Source: Microbacterium testaceum
GTDB taxonomy: Bacteria > Actinomycetota > Actinomycetes > Actinomycetales > Microbacteriaceae
DNA: 64,000 nt
Direction: 5' to 3'
Assembly: GCF_029761935.1 (NCBI RefSeq)
Contig: NZ_CP121699.1
Location: forward strand, 248,001 to 312,000
Shown: piece by piece, positions 52,765 through 60,916 of the stretch
Layout: each line of letters begins with the position of its first letter
Position numbering within the stretch: the first letter of the stretch is position 1
Notes under the pieces: model-generated
Database searches by the model: none
Told to the model about the DNA's origin: nothing
The model's input: only the letters and a program-made list of their open reading frames with translations
Program-made: the position numbers and the translations under genes

Positions 52765-53547
52765 TCAGTCGACGCCCAGGAACGAGCGATCGGTCAGGAC
52801 GATGGGGCCACCGGCGGTGATCGCCACGGTGTGCTCGGAGTGCGCCCCGCGCGATCCGTCGGCGCTGCGCAGCGTCCATCCGTCGGGGTCGGTGATCAGC
52901 TCGTCGGTGGTCTGCAGGAACCACGGCTCGAGCGCCAGCACGAGGCCGTCGCGCAGCGGGTAGCCGCGGCCCGCCTTGCCGTCGTTGGCGACGTGCGGGT
53001 CACCGTGCATGGTGCGGCCGACGCCGTGGCCGCCGAAGTCGGTGTTGATGCTGAGGCCCTCGGCGTGGGCGACGGCGGCGATCGCGGCGGAGATGTCGCC
53101 GATCTTGCGGCCCACGCTCGCGGCCTCGATCGCGGCGGCCAGCGCGCGCTGCGAGGTGTCGATGAGGGCGAGGTCCTCGTCGCGAGCGGTGCCCACGACG
53201 AACGAGACGGCGGAGTCGGCGACCCAGCCGTCCACGGACGCGGCGAAGTCGAGCGAGACGAGGTCGCCGTCGCGCAGCACGTAGTCGTGGGGGAGTCCGT
53301 GCAGCACGGCGTCGTTGATCGACGTGCAGAGCACCTTGCCGAAGGGGCTCGCGCCGAAGGACGGGTGGTAGTCGATGTAGCACGACTCCGCGCCTGCCGA
53401 GCGGATCATGTCGTGCGCGCGACGGTCCAGCTGCAGCAGGTTGGTCCCCACCTTGGTCTCGGCGCGCAGCGTGGCCAGCACCTCCGCGACGAAGCGTCCG
53501 GCGGGGCGCATCGCGTCGATCTCGGCCGGGGTGCGCAGTTCGATCAT
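52765..53547 (-). CDS. map: methionine aminopeptidase type I
   Basis: A 260-aa metalloprotease that removes initiator Met. Metal ligands are visible: Asp in SLDFAASVDGWVADSA, His in GHGVGRTMHGDP, Glu in VLALEPWF and the C-terminal HSEHTVAI region. ATG 53547 gives the typical MIELRTPAEID start and follows GAGAGGAACC. It lacks the N-terminal SH3-binding extension of mycobacterial MetAP1c. It stands alone, convergent with trmD. Confidence 0.95.
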   Translation of the reverse strand: MIELRTPAEIDAMRPAGRFVAEVLATLRAETKVGTNLLQLDRRAHDMIRSAGAESCYIDYHPSFGASPFGKVLCTSINDAVLHGLPHDYVLRDGDLVSLDFAASVDGWVADSAVSFVVGTARDEDLALIDTSQRALAAAIEAASVGRKIGDISAAIAAVAHAEGLSINTDFGGHGVGRTMHGDPHVANDGKAGRGYPLRDGLVLALEPWFLQTTDELITDPDGWTLRSADGSRGAHSEHTVAITAGGPIVLTDRSFLGVD

Positions 53548-53653
53548 GGGTGGTTCCTCTCGCGTCGAACCTCCATTGTCCCCGATCCGCGGCGCCGCCG
53601 CCCGATGCGCGTGCGCCATAGCCTTCTCAGAGGCGAAGCACATGCGCGAGCCC

Positions 53654-53659
53654 TAGTCT
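53654..53659 (+). promoter_or_regulatory. -10 box (TAGTCT) of the 163-aa membrane protein gene
   Basis: TAGTCT is six bases before ATG 53666, predicting a leaderless mRNA. Confidence 0.5.
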
Positions 53660-53665
53660 CGGGTC

Positions 53666-54157
53666 ATGGCGTTGCGACGGATGTTCCTCCACTGGCTGTT
53701 CCCGGCCGCGTTCGTTCTGCCGCTGTGGCTGTTCGTCGGGTGGATCGTCTTCTCGGGAGGCAGCGCGTGGGGCCTGCTCTGGCTCTTCGTCGCGATTCCG
53801 GCCGTCTTCATCTCGCAGCTCGTGCTGACCCTCATGGTGCGAGCGCGGGGGAGTGTGCGCGAGAACCGCGCGGTGTCGTGGCGGGATCTGGCGGGCCTGG
53901 GCATCTGGCAGATCGTGATCGTCGCCCTCGGCTTCTTCGACTCCCGGGTCTTCTTCCCGCTGCTCGTGCTGTCGATCGCGGGAGCGCTGGTGTTGTTCTG
54001 GTCGTCTCTCGCGCAGCTCTGGAACGAGGCGCGCGGCGCGGTGGCGGTGCTGCACACGACCGACGGGACCGCGTACATCCCGCCGCCGCGCGAGAGCCGC
54101 GAACAGACACGGGATGCTGAGGTCATCGTCGTTCCGGAGACGCGGCGCCCCGACTGA
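53666..54157 (+). CDS. multi-spanning membrane protein, unknown function
   Basis: A 163-aa protein with four predicted transmembrane helices: WLFPAAFVLPLWLFVGWIVF, WGLLWLFVAIPAVFISQLVL, LGIWQIVIVALGFF and VFFPLLVLSIAGALVLFW. A cytoplasmic tail of about 40 residues contains YIPPPRESREQTRD. The frequent occurrence between map and rplS in related genomes is my inference only. No family assigned. Confidence 0.72.
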   Translation: MALRRMFLHWLFPAAFVLPLWLFVGWIVFSGGSAWGLLWLFVAIPAVFISQLVLTLMVRARGSVRENRAVSWRDLAGLGIWQIVIVALGFFDSRVFFPLLVLSIAGALVLFWSSLAQLWNEARGAVAVLHTTDGTAYIPPPRESREQTRDAEVIVVPETRRPD

Positions 54158-54343
54158 CGTCGTCGCGTGCCCGCGGCGGAGCGCACCGTTTTGGCGGGTC
54201 GGCCTGCGCGTGGCAGAATGGTCGCTTGTGCCCTGACCGGCTCTGCCTCAGGGGAGTCAGCTGCTTCGGCGGCTTCGGGCACGCCTCACCTTTTTCCCTC
54301 TTATCGTGCGATCGACCTGTGGCGGTCGCAGGAAGTGATGATC

Positions 54344-54691
54344 ATGCAGATCCTCGACTCCGTCGACGCGGCTTCGCTCCGCTCCGACATCCCCGTCTTC
54401 GGCCCCGGCGACACCGTCAAGGTGCACGTCAACATCACCGAAGGCAACCGCTCGCGCATCCAGGTGTTCCAGGGCGTCGTCATCGGCCGCTCGGGCGACG
54501 GCGTGCGCGAGACCTTCTGCGTCCGCAAGGTCAGCTTCCAGGTCGGCGTGGAGCGCACCTTCCCCGTCCACAGCCCCGTGATCGACCACATCGAGGTCGT
54601 CACCCGCGGTGACGTGCGTCGCGCCAAGCTGTACTACCTGCGCAGCCTGCGTGGCAAGAAGGCCAAGATCAAGGAGAAGCGCGACCGCTGA
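54344..54691 (+). CDS. rplS: 50S ribosomal protein L19
   Basis: A 115-aa ribosomal protein at the 30S-50S interface. Diagnostic blocks: [41 protein letters not shown] (given by [10 protein letters not shown] and RETFCVRK) and [16 protein letters not shown] 54344 has GGAAG with 8-base spacing; ATG 54338 has only two bases. About 120 bases of leader precede it, including a CCCTGA/TCAGGG hairpin (54231-54253) that might serve in autoregulation. Confidence 0.96.
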   Translation: MQILDSVDAASLRSDIPVFGPGDTVKVHVNITEGNRSRIQVFQGVVIGRSGDGVRETFCVRKVSFQVGVERTFPVHSPVIDHIEVVTRGDVRRAKLYYLRSLRGKKAKIKEKRDR

Positions 54692-54703
54692 GTCCGCTCT
54701 CTC

Positions 54704-54736
54704 GAACGCCCCGTGGGTTTCACTCGCGGGGCGTTC
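54704..54736 (+). terminator. terminator after rplS
   Basis: GAACGCCCCG (54704-54713) and CGGGGCGTTC (54727-54736) form a perfect 10-bp stem. Confidence 0.8.
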
Positions 54737-54835
54737 GGCGTTCTCACGGCGTCGTCGGTCACGGGGCGGCTCCCCGATGTGCGACCCTGGTTCCTGCGGT
54801 TCGCTCGGTGTGCGTCGAACCCGGTGAAGGAACAC

Positions 54836-55585
54836 ATGAGCGACCAGACCGCCTCGACCCCGGATGCCGTGGCATCCCGCTCCGCCGGACGGCGTCGACG
54901 CGGATGGGGGGCGTTCTTCCGCGACCTGCTCGTGATCGTGCTGATCGCGCTCGTGGTGTCGTTCCTCGTCAAGACCTTCGTCGTCCGCTCGTTCTACATC
55001 CCTTCGGCGTCGATGGAGAACACGCTGCTGATCAAGGACCGCATCCTCGTGGACGAGCTGACCCCGAAGTTCGGTCAGTACTCGCGGGGTGACGTGGTCG
55101 TGTTCCGCGACCCCGGTGGATGGCTGCCGCCGAGCCCCACCGAGCAGCGGTCCCCGGTGGTCGAGGGTGCCGACTGGGTGCTGTCGCTCTTCGGACTGTC
55201 GGCTCCCGACAGCGACGATCACCTCATCAAGCGCGTGATCGGCACGGCGGGCGACCACGTCGTCTGCTGCAACGCCCTGGGGCAGACGACGGTCAACGGC
55301 GTCCCGCTCGACGAGTCGTACGTGCGGCTCGCTCCGGGGGCGACTGCGCCCGAGCCCGTTCCCTACGACATCACGGTGCCCGACGGCTCGCTCTGGGTCC
55401 TCGGCGACAACCGCAACAGCTCGCGCGACTCGCGTTTCAACCAGGATCAGCCCGGGCAGGGCTTCGTCCCCGTCGACAACGTCGTGGGACGCGCGTTCCT
55501 CATCACCTGGCCGTTCACGCGCTTCGGTCTGATCGACTTCCACCACGAGGTCTTCGCGGGGGTCCCCGCGCCGGGAGCGCAGTGA
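54836..55585 (+). CDS. lepB: signal peptidase I
   Basis: A 249-aa type I signal peptidase. A charged N-terminus, one transmembrane helix (about residues 29-48), then the catalytic Ser in IPSASMENTL (about 59) and the general-base Lys in HLIKRVIGTAGD (about 131). The C-terminal box GDNRNSSRDSR is intact. It cleaves secreted pre-proteins outside the membrane. ATG 54836 follows GAAGGA. Its stop overlaps the rnhB GTG. Confidence 0.96.
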   Translation: MSDQTASTPDAVASRSAGRRRRGWGAFFRDLLVIVLIALVVSFLVKTFVVRSFYIPSASMENTLLIKDRILVDELTPKFGQYSRGDVVVFRDPGGWLPPSPTEQRSPVVEGADWVLSLFGLSAPDSDDHLIKRVIGTAGDHVVCCNALGQTTVNGVPLDESYVRLAPGATAPEPVPYDITVPDGSLWVLGDNRNSSRDSRFNQDQPGQGFVPVDNVVGRAFLITWPFTRFGLIDFHHEVFAGVPAPGAQ

Positions 55586-56235
55586 TCGAACCCACCCTCA
55601 CCCTCGAGCGCCGTCTGCTGAAGGAACACGCGATCGTCATCGCGTGCGACGAGGTCGGGCGCGGGGCCCTGGCGGGCCCGGTGGCGGTCGGGGCCGCGGT
55701 CATCGACCCGGCACGTTCGCGCAAGCGCGTGCCCGCGGGGCTGCGCGACTCCAAGCTCGTCCCCGAGGCGCGCCGCCCCGAGGTGGCCGCCCGGGCGGCC
55801 GCGTTCGTCCAGCACAGCGCCGTCGGGTGGGCGAGCTCGGTCGAGGTCGACGAGATCGGCATCATCCGGGCGCTGGGGCTCGCGGCCGTCCGCGCGATCG
55901 CTGATCTGCGCGCTCACGGCGTGGTGCCCGAGGAGGCCCTCGTCATCCTGGACGGCAACCACGACTACATCACGCCGGCGGGGGAGTCGGAGCTGACGGT
56001 GCGCCCCATCATCAAGGCCGACCGTGACTGCGCGAGTGCGGCCGCGGCATCCGTCATCGCCAAGGTCGCACGCGACACCCTCATGACGGGACTGCACGAC
56101 GACCACCCTGCCTACGGGTGGGCGCGAAACAAGGGCTACGCGAGCCTCGATCACCGCGAGGCGATCACCGCGCACGGAATGAGCGTGCATCACCGGCACT
56201 CGTGGGCCATCGCCGCGGCCCCGACGCTCTTCTGA
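55582..56235 (+). CDS. rnhB: ribonuclease HII
   Basis: A 217-aa RNase HII that removes ribonucleotides from DNA. The active site begins ACDEVGRGALAGPVAVGAA (Asp and Glu, about residues 23-24) and continues with RDSKLV and VILDGNHDY (third Asp), then IKADRDCASAAAASVIAKV. The GTG start overlaps lepB by four bases. The neighbours lepB and DUF2469 are the usual actinobacterial set. Confidence 0.96.
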   Translation: MIEPTLTLERRLLKEHAIVIACDEVGRGALAGPVAVGAAVIDPARSRKRVPAGLRDSKLVPEARRPEVAARAAAFVQHSAVGWASSVEVDEIGIIRALGLAAVRAIADLRAHGVVPEEALVILDGNHDYITPAGESELTVRPIIKADRDCASAAAASVIAKVARDTLMTGLHDDHPAYGWARNKGYASLDHREAITAHGMSVHHRHSWAIAAAPTLF

Positions 56236-56321
56236 CCCCGCTGCGGACACGGCGCTCGAACGCGCCCGGGCGGCTGCACCGTGCGGCCGGGGCGACGGCG
56301 CGCGCCTAGGATGGAACAACC

Positions 56322-56645
56322 ATGGATGACGACGTCTTCGAGGACTACGACCGCGAACTCGAGCTGGCCCTGTACCGCGAGTACCGCGATGTCGTGCGCC
56401 AGTTCACCTACGTGATCGAGACCGAGCGCCGGTTCTATCTCGCGAACGACGTGAACGTCGTGCGGCGCGACACCGAGCACGACTTCTACTTCGAGATCTC
56501 GATGACCGACGTGTGGGTGTGGGACATCTACCGCGCCGACCGCTTCGTGAAGTCCGTGCGCGTTCTCACCTTCAAGGACGTCAACGTCGAGGAGCTCTCG
56601 CGCCACGATTTCCAACTGCCCGACGAACTCTCGCTCGACAACTGA
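56322..56645 (+). CDS. DUF2469 family protein
   Basis: A 107-aa acidic protein found almost universally beside rnhB in Actinobacteria. Conserved blocks: DYDRELELALYREYRDVV, FTYVIETERRFYLAND and YFEISMTDVWVWDIYR. It is cytosolic and its function is unknown. A TAGGAT box ends nine bases before the ATG. Confidence 0.93.
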   Translation: MDDDVFEDYDRELELALYREYRDVVRQFTYVIETERRFYLANDVNVVRRDTEHDFYFEISMTDVWVWDIYRADRFVKSVRVLTFKDVNVEELSRHDFQLPDELSLDN

Positions 56646-56737
56646 GGTTCCTCCCCAGCCGGATCTTTCCCCGGGTTGTCCACCGATAGGTCCCTCCGCT
56701 CCGCGAGAGGGGGAGGGTGGATGCCACGCTCTCGGGC

Positions 56738-57100
56738 ATGGCAGCGAAAGACGAACTCGGCAGAGCAGGCGAAGATCGCGCCGTCGCGTACCTGAGGGAC
56801 GACGGCTACCGCATCCTCACGCGCAACTGGCGGTGCGATCAGGGCGAGATCGACATCGTCGCCGCGCGCGACGACACTCTCGTCGTGGTCGAGGTGAAGA
56901 CCCGACGCACCGAGGACTACGGCCACCCCTTCGAGGCCATCGACGCCCGGAAGGCGCAGCGGCTCTGGCGCCTCGCCATGGCGTGGTTGGCGGCCCACCC
57001 CGAAGAGGCGAGGGGGCGACGCCTTCGGGTCGACGCGATCGGCCTCGTCGGTCCCGATCCCGCGCGGGCGCGCCTTGAGCACCTCGAGGACGCCCTGTGA
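56738..57100 (+). CDS. YraN/UPF0102 family endonuclease-like protein
   Basis: A 120-aa restriction-endonuclease-like fold: ELGRAGEDRAVAYL, then the catalytic-type GEIDIVAARDDTLVVVEVKTR (given by GEIDIVAARDD and VVVEVKTR, the D-ExK pattern). The family is tied to DNA processing or recombination. ATG 56738 gives the usual MAAKDELGR start; an upstream GTG at 56717 behind an AG-rich stretch is possible. It overlaps comM by four bases. Confidence 0.92.
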   Translation: MAAKDELGRAGEDRAVAYLRDDGYRILTRNWRCDQGEIDIVAARDDTLVVVEVKTRRTEDYGHPFEAIDARKAQRLWRLAMAWLAAHPEEARGRRLRVDAIGLVGPDPARARLEHLEDAL

Positions 57101-58050
57101 CCCTCGCGCGGACCTGGGCGGTGGCGTTGTCGGGGCTGCACGGCGATCTCGTCGAGGTCGAGGCCGACGTGTCGTCTCAGACCCCGGAGTTCTCGATCAT
57201 CGGTCTCGCCGACAAGGCCCTGGGCGAAGCCGGTCGGCGCGTGCGGGGCGCGTGCACCAACCGCGGCCTCGACCTGCCCAAGCGTCGGATCACCGTCAAC
57301 CTGTCGCCCGCGAGCCTGCCGAAGCGCGGGTCGGGGTTCGACGTGGCGATCGCCGTGGCCGCCCTCGCGACCTCGGTCCGGATGGATGCCGCCCGCGTCG
57401 CGCAGACCGTGCACATCGGCGAACTGGGACTCGACGGACGACTCCGACCCGTTCCCGGGGTCCTGCCGGCGGTCGTGGCGGCGCAGCGCGCCGGTCATCG
57501 GCGCGTGGTGGTCCCGGCGGCCAATGCCGCGGAAGCGGGACTCATCGAGGGGATCGAGGTGTTCGCCGCCACGTGCCTCGCCGACGTGGTGAGGTGGCAC
57601 GGCGGTACGAGCGACGCGCCCGACCTCGAGCCGGTCGAGGCGCCCGCCACCCGCGCAGACGAGGAGGAGCAGCTCGACCTCGCCGATGTCGTGGGGCAGG
57701 GTGACGCCGTAGACGCCCTCGTTGTCGCCGCGGCGGGCGGGCACCACCTGCTCATGAGCGGCCCGCCGGGCGCGGGTAAGACGATGCTGGCGCGCCGGCT
57801 CCCCGGCATCCTGCCGCCCCTCGATGACGAGGCGGCCCTCTCGGTCGCGTCGGTGCGCTCCCTGTCCGGCGAGGCGGTGACCCGGTTGTCGCGGACGCCC
57901 CCGTTCGAGAGCCCCCACCACGGGGCGACCGCCGCGGCGCTGATCGGGGGAGGCTCCGGCGTGGTGCGTCCGGGGGCCATCGCCCGCGCGAGCGAGGGAG
58001 TGCTGTTCCTCGACGAGGCGAGGAAGACCAAGCTACCCGACGATGCTTAG
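57097..58050 (+). pseudogene. comM: comM/yifB (Mg-chelatase-like helicase), truncated by prophage insertion
   Basis: Encodes the first 308 residues of a protein that is normally about 510. The N-terminal Lon-protease-like fold (1-170, EFSIIGLADKALGEAGRRV) and Walker A GPPGAGKTMLARRLPG (about 225-240) are normal. The frame then reaches GVLFLDEA, the Walker B strand, and continues with nine foreign codons (RKTKLPDDA) to TAG instead of the expected PEF continuation. Walker B function, sensor, zinc-finger and C-terminal domains are lost. In other bacteria ComM is a hexameric branch-migration helicase for natural transformation. The stable-looking 5' part suggests recent disruption. Confidence 0.93.
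58014..58026. other. junction chromosome/prophage (left attachment site candidate)
   Basis: Homology to ComM ends within CTCGACGAGGCG, so the crossover lies at or just after this Walker B coding stretch. The duplicated core should recur at the right end, outside the window. Confidence 0.65.
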
Positions 58051-58153
58051 TGGTCGTAATTTCCATTCGTGGTGTTGCACAGGGGTCGACTCGTGAGCCC
58101 GATAGTCTCCTCCTGGGCCGTGCGAACGCGCGGCTGCGATCAGGGGGGAACAC

Positions 58154-59641
58154 ATGGCATCTGAACCGCCGACGCTTGCGAAGCTTGCATCGCAATGGGC
58201 TACCCAGCGAACCGGACCGAAAGGATGGCCACAGTTCTTGACCTCCGTGCAGTTATCGGGCCTGCGCGGTTGGACGGGCGAAATTGTCGACTTCCGGTTT
58301 CCGGTTGTTGCAATCGCGGGGGAGAACGGTTCGGGAAAAAGCACAGTGCTGAAAGCGGCAGCCACTGCTTATACCGTGCCCAAGGGGGGGCAAGGGAAGA
58401 CGGCGCTCACGTACTCTCCAGATGACTTCTTTCCAAACACGCCTTGGGAGAATGTCACCGCGGCCACCTTGGCGTTCACCTACCAACTCGGTTCAGTGGT
58501 CCGAAACGGCTCCCTCCGGAAAAAGACGACTCGATGGCGCGGCATGCCGGACCGACCCTCGCGAGAATTCTATTTTCTGGACATCGCGAGAACACAACCG
58601 GTGAACACGCTGATGGGCTACGGGAAACTGGCTCAACAAAGTCTCGCCAGTGCAGAGGCGCGGAAGTTTGAAACCGACACAATTGGCCGCCTGTCGCGCG
58701 TGCTCAAACGCTCTTACGGCGACGCGGAGATGGCGCGCGAGAGCGGTAAGCAAGTCGGCATCCTCGAACACCGAGGAACTCGTTACTCCAACTTTCATCA
58801 GGGCGCGGGCGAGGACGCCACGCTCGACCTTCTGGCTCTTTTCGAGGACGTTGGCAACAACTCGCTCGTAATCATCGACGAGGTTGACGCGACTCTGCAT
58901 CCGAGAGCGCAGAGACGCTTGATGACTGAACTGCTCGAGATCGTCTCAAAGAAGAAGTTGCAGGTGATTGTCTCAACGCACTCGCCATACATTCTGGAAT
59001 CGCTGCCTCCCGAGGCTCGGATCTACGTCGCCCAAACACGGGACGGGGCGAGGGAAATCATCTACGGGGCAACCGCCGAGTACGCCCTCTCGCAGATGGA
59101 CGATTTTGCGCACACCGAGCTCACCGCATACTGCGAGGACACTCAGGCCGGGGACTTGATTCTGGCGCTGCTTGGTCGAATCAACCCAGACGCCATACCT
59201 CGCATCGACATTCGGAGCGTCGGTCCTGCGAGTGTCGTGAAGGCTCTCGGCGAGGTTGCCGACTCGAACCGTTTTGATACCCCTACCGTTGCCGTACTCG
59301 ACGGAGACGAAAGTGTCTCACGCGGTTGCATAAAGCTCCCGGGCTCATCGGCCCCTGAACCCGAGGTCATCAACTCATTCGACCAGGTGGCCTGGGAATC
59401 CCTCGCTGTTCGACTTGGAACTGGGGTGGGCGAGCTTCTGGACGCCGTCGACGACGCGCGAGCCATTCCGAACCACCACGCGTGGGTCAAAGACATTTCG
59501 AGGTCGCTCGGTGGGAGGCACCGGCCAAGCCACATTTGGCAGGTGTTCGTCGATCATTGGGCCAACGAGGTGGTGAAGGAAAAGGACGCGGTCGAGTTTG
59601 TGAATGATCTAACCGCCGCGTTGCCAGAGATCTCTGTGTAG
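58154..59641 (+). CDS. OLD-family-like ATPase with TOPRIM-type C-terminus (candidate phage defence)
   Basis: A 495-aa protein. An ABC-type ATPase: Walker A AGENGSGKST (residues about 54-63), a signature-like GAGEDATLDLLALF (about 217-230), Walker B SLVIIDEVDATLHP (about 236-249) and the H-loop STHSP (about 274). Then a TOPRIM-like part with YCEDTQAGDLIL (about 326-337) and VAVLDGDES (about 380-388), the Glu and DxD expected of OLD nucleases. P2 Old and relatives exclude competing phages. The gene starts after GGGGGGAAC, is the first gene of the element, and has lower GC and more mixed codons than the chromosome. Confidence 0.8.
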   Translation: MASEPPTLAKLASQWATQRTGPKGWPQFLTSVQLSGLRGWTGEIVDFRFPVVAIAGENGSGKSTVLKAAATAYTVPKGGQGKTALTYSPDDFFPNTPWENVTAATLAFTYQLGSVVRNGSLRKKTTRWRGMPDRPSREFYFLDIARTQPVNTLMGYGKLAQQSLASAEARKFETDTIGRLSRVLKRSYGDAEMARESGKQVGILEHRGTRYSNFHQGAGEDATLDLLALFEDVGNNSLVIIDEVDATLHPRAQRRLMTELLEIVSKKKLQVIVSTHSPYILESLPPEARIYVAQTRDGAREIIYGATAEYALSQMDDFAHTELTAYCEDTQAGDLILALLGRINPDAIPRIDIRSVGPASVVKALGEVADSNRFDTPTVAVLDGDESVSRGCIKLPGSSAPEPEVINSFDQVAWESLAVRLGTGVGELLDAVDDARAIPNHHAWVKDISRSLGGRHRPSHIWQVFVDHWANEVVKEKDAVEFVNDLTAALPEISV

Positions 59642-59686
59642 CGTGACCGCTCATCTGCGGTAGAGCCGCGGCGTCCGCGACGAAGG

Positions 59687-59700
59687 GGCTCTGTCGCAAA
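59687..59700 (+). repeat. IS6-family-like terminal inverted repeat, solitary
   Basis: GGCTCTGTCGCAAA resembles the outer end of IS6-family elements (IS6100 type GGCTCTGTTGCAAA). No transposase or matching right end was found nearby. It may be a remnant or coincidence. Confidence 0.3.
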
Positions 59701-59701
59701 C

Positions 59702-59998
59702 ATGACTGGTCTCGAGGAGGAACAATTCGGCGAGAACTTCTTCACGAAGCTCCGACGATGCTCGGGGGCGCGGCGCCTAGAAGAGATTTGGGCGGAGGTT
59801 ACCGCCTTGCGGTCCGATCTTCGTCCGTCGTGGCAAGCCATGACTCGCCGCGCGATCCGGCAGCCCGTCGATTCCGCGGTCCGCCTGGCTATTGAGACGC
59901 GCGGTACAGTGCTCGATAGCTCGTCACGAGCGCCTCGGCGGAAGAGATGTACGTCGAGGTCAAATGGTGAGTCCGCGAGCTCTCTCGAATCACCGTGA
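59702..59998 (+). CDS. doubtful 98-aa hypothetical protein
   Basis: Begins MTGLEEEQFGENFFTKLRR, with a protein-like acidic/hydrophobic first 65 residues (RRLEEIWAEVTALRSDLRP) and a low-complexity Ser/Arg tail. It has no good ribosome site and begins two bases after an IS6-like repeat. It may be a fragment of a once longer gene. No family recognised. Confidence 0.3.
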   Translation: MTGLEEEQFGENFFTKLRRCSGARRLEEIWAEVTALRSDLRPSWQAMTRRAIRQPVDSAVRLAIETRGTVLDSSSRAPRRKRCTSRSNGESASSLESP

Positions 59999-60155
59999 CT
60001 CGAAAGGAAGCCACTCACGCCAGAGGCTCTGCGGGTCACTGACACGACACGCAGCGCAAGTTGGCGAGCAGGGCGCCAGTCAATCCGGCCCAGCCCATAA
60101 CGCAGAAAGGCCCCCCACCTCTTTGAGAGATGAGGGGCGGGCTCACGTGAAGGAA

Positions 60156-60353
60156 CTACCTTAGAGCGCAGATTCGAGGTTCGGACTGCTCGGTTTGAGC
60201 GGTATCGAGTCTGCGGCGGGCGGCGGCGCGAGTTGACGCAGCGCCGGGGGAAGGGGTTGGCGTCGTCGGCGTCCGCCGCGACGGCGCGGCGGCCCTCGGC
60301 GAAGCGTACGGGGCCTGCAGGACAGCGTCGGCGAGGTTGGAGATGTCGGGCAA
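60156..60353 (-). CDS. doubtful 65-aa phage-type hypothetical protein
   Basis: The frame is open on the - strand from TTG 60353 and reads PDISNLADAVLQAPYASPR, then a Pro/Ser/Thr/Ala/Arg-rich tail ending QSEPRICALR. The N-terminal part looks like real coding sequence, the tail does not. It would be the leftmost leftward gene of the element. No ribosome site is evident. Confidence 0.25.
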   Translation of the reverse strand: MPDISNLADAVLQAPYASPRAAAPSRRTPTTPTPSPGAASTRAAARRRLDTAQTEQSEPRICALR

Positions 60354-60710
60354 CTGCGACGAGCCCAGCGGGGCATCGCGCGTTCAGTGCCGCTGTCCGA
60401 TAGGGGCCCCGTAGGTGGAGTCGCGGGGTCAAATAGAACGCTGGGAGGGCCTTAGGTACAAGTTTTCCGGCCGGTTTCTATTCCGGAAATGGTGGGCGCG
60501 TCGCCGGGTTGCTGTTGGAATTACGAGGGTCCGGGAGCATTGCGGTGGCGGCGGCGCTGAGAAAAACTGAAGCCAATGCGCATGCGTTGGCAGACGCTAT
60601 GCCGCACCGGGGAGCAAGCGACCGGGGGGAGGGGGGTCACTCCCCACCCCGTCGCGCGGTTCGGGCACCGGGCGTGGGCATACACGCGCATACGCGGGGT
60701 GAGGGGTGCC

Positions 60711-60756
60711 GTGCCCGTCGGCGCGTCCAAGGAGACGAACGTGCGCCGACGGGCAC
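60711..60756. repeat. perfect 14-bp inverted repeat in prophage intergenic region
   Basis: GTGCCCGTCGGCGC (60711-60724) and GCGCCGACGGGCAC (60743-60756), with an 18-base loop. It is inside a stretch (about 60.43-60.98 kb) in which I see no convincing gene on either strand. Confidence 0.75.
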
Positions 60757-60887
60757 AGCGGCGCGGGCGTCGTTGCCCGCGGTGGCTCGTCGCCCTCGAT
60801 TCCCGTCCGAGGCACGAGCTCGCGCCGCAAGAGTCCCGCTCGTCGCGTGCTCTCGCTTGCTCAAAAGGGTGACGGACCGCAAGCTCA

Positions 60888-60916
60888 CGGCACACGCGCT
60901 CATGACGCGTGTGCCG
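60888..60916. repeat. perfect 11-bp inverted repeat in prophage intergenic region
   Basis: CGGCACACGCG (60888-60898) and CGCGTGTGCCG (60906-60916) around CTCATGA, 68 bases beyond the last stop of the leftward phage genes. It may be their terminator. Confidence 0.75.

Noticed and set aside
57097..58050. comM truncation explained by a sequencing frameshift
   Set aside because: The other two frames after 58020 do not continue ComM either, and phage-type genes follow, so an insertion is the better explanation.
58060..58153. TTGCAC ... TAGTCT as promoter of the OLD-like gene
   Set aside because: The spacing of about 22 bases is too long for a standard promoter.
59554..60432. 292-codon minus-strand frame across the prophage gap
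   Set aside because: Arg/Ser-rich shadow sequence that runs antisense into the OLD-like gene; no ribosome site or domain.
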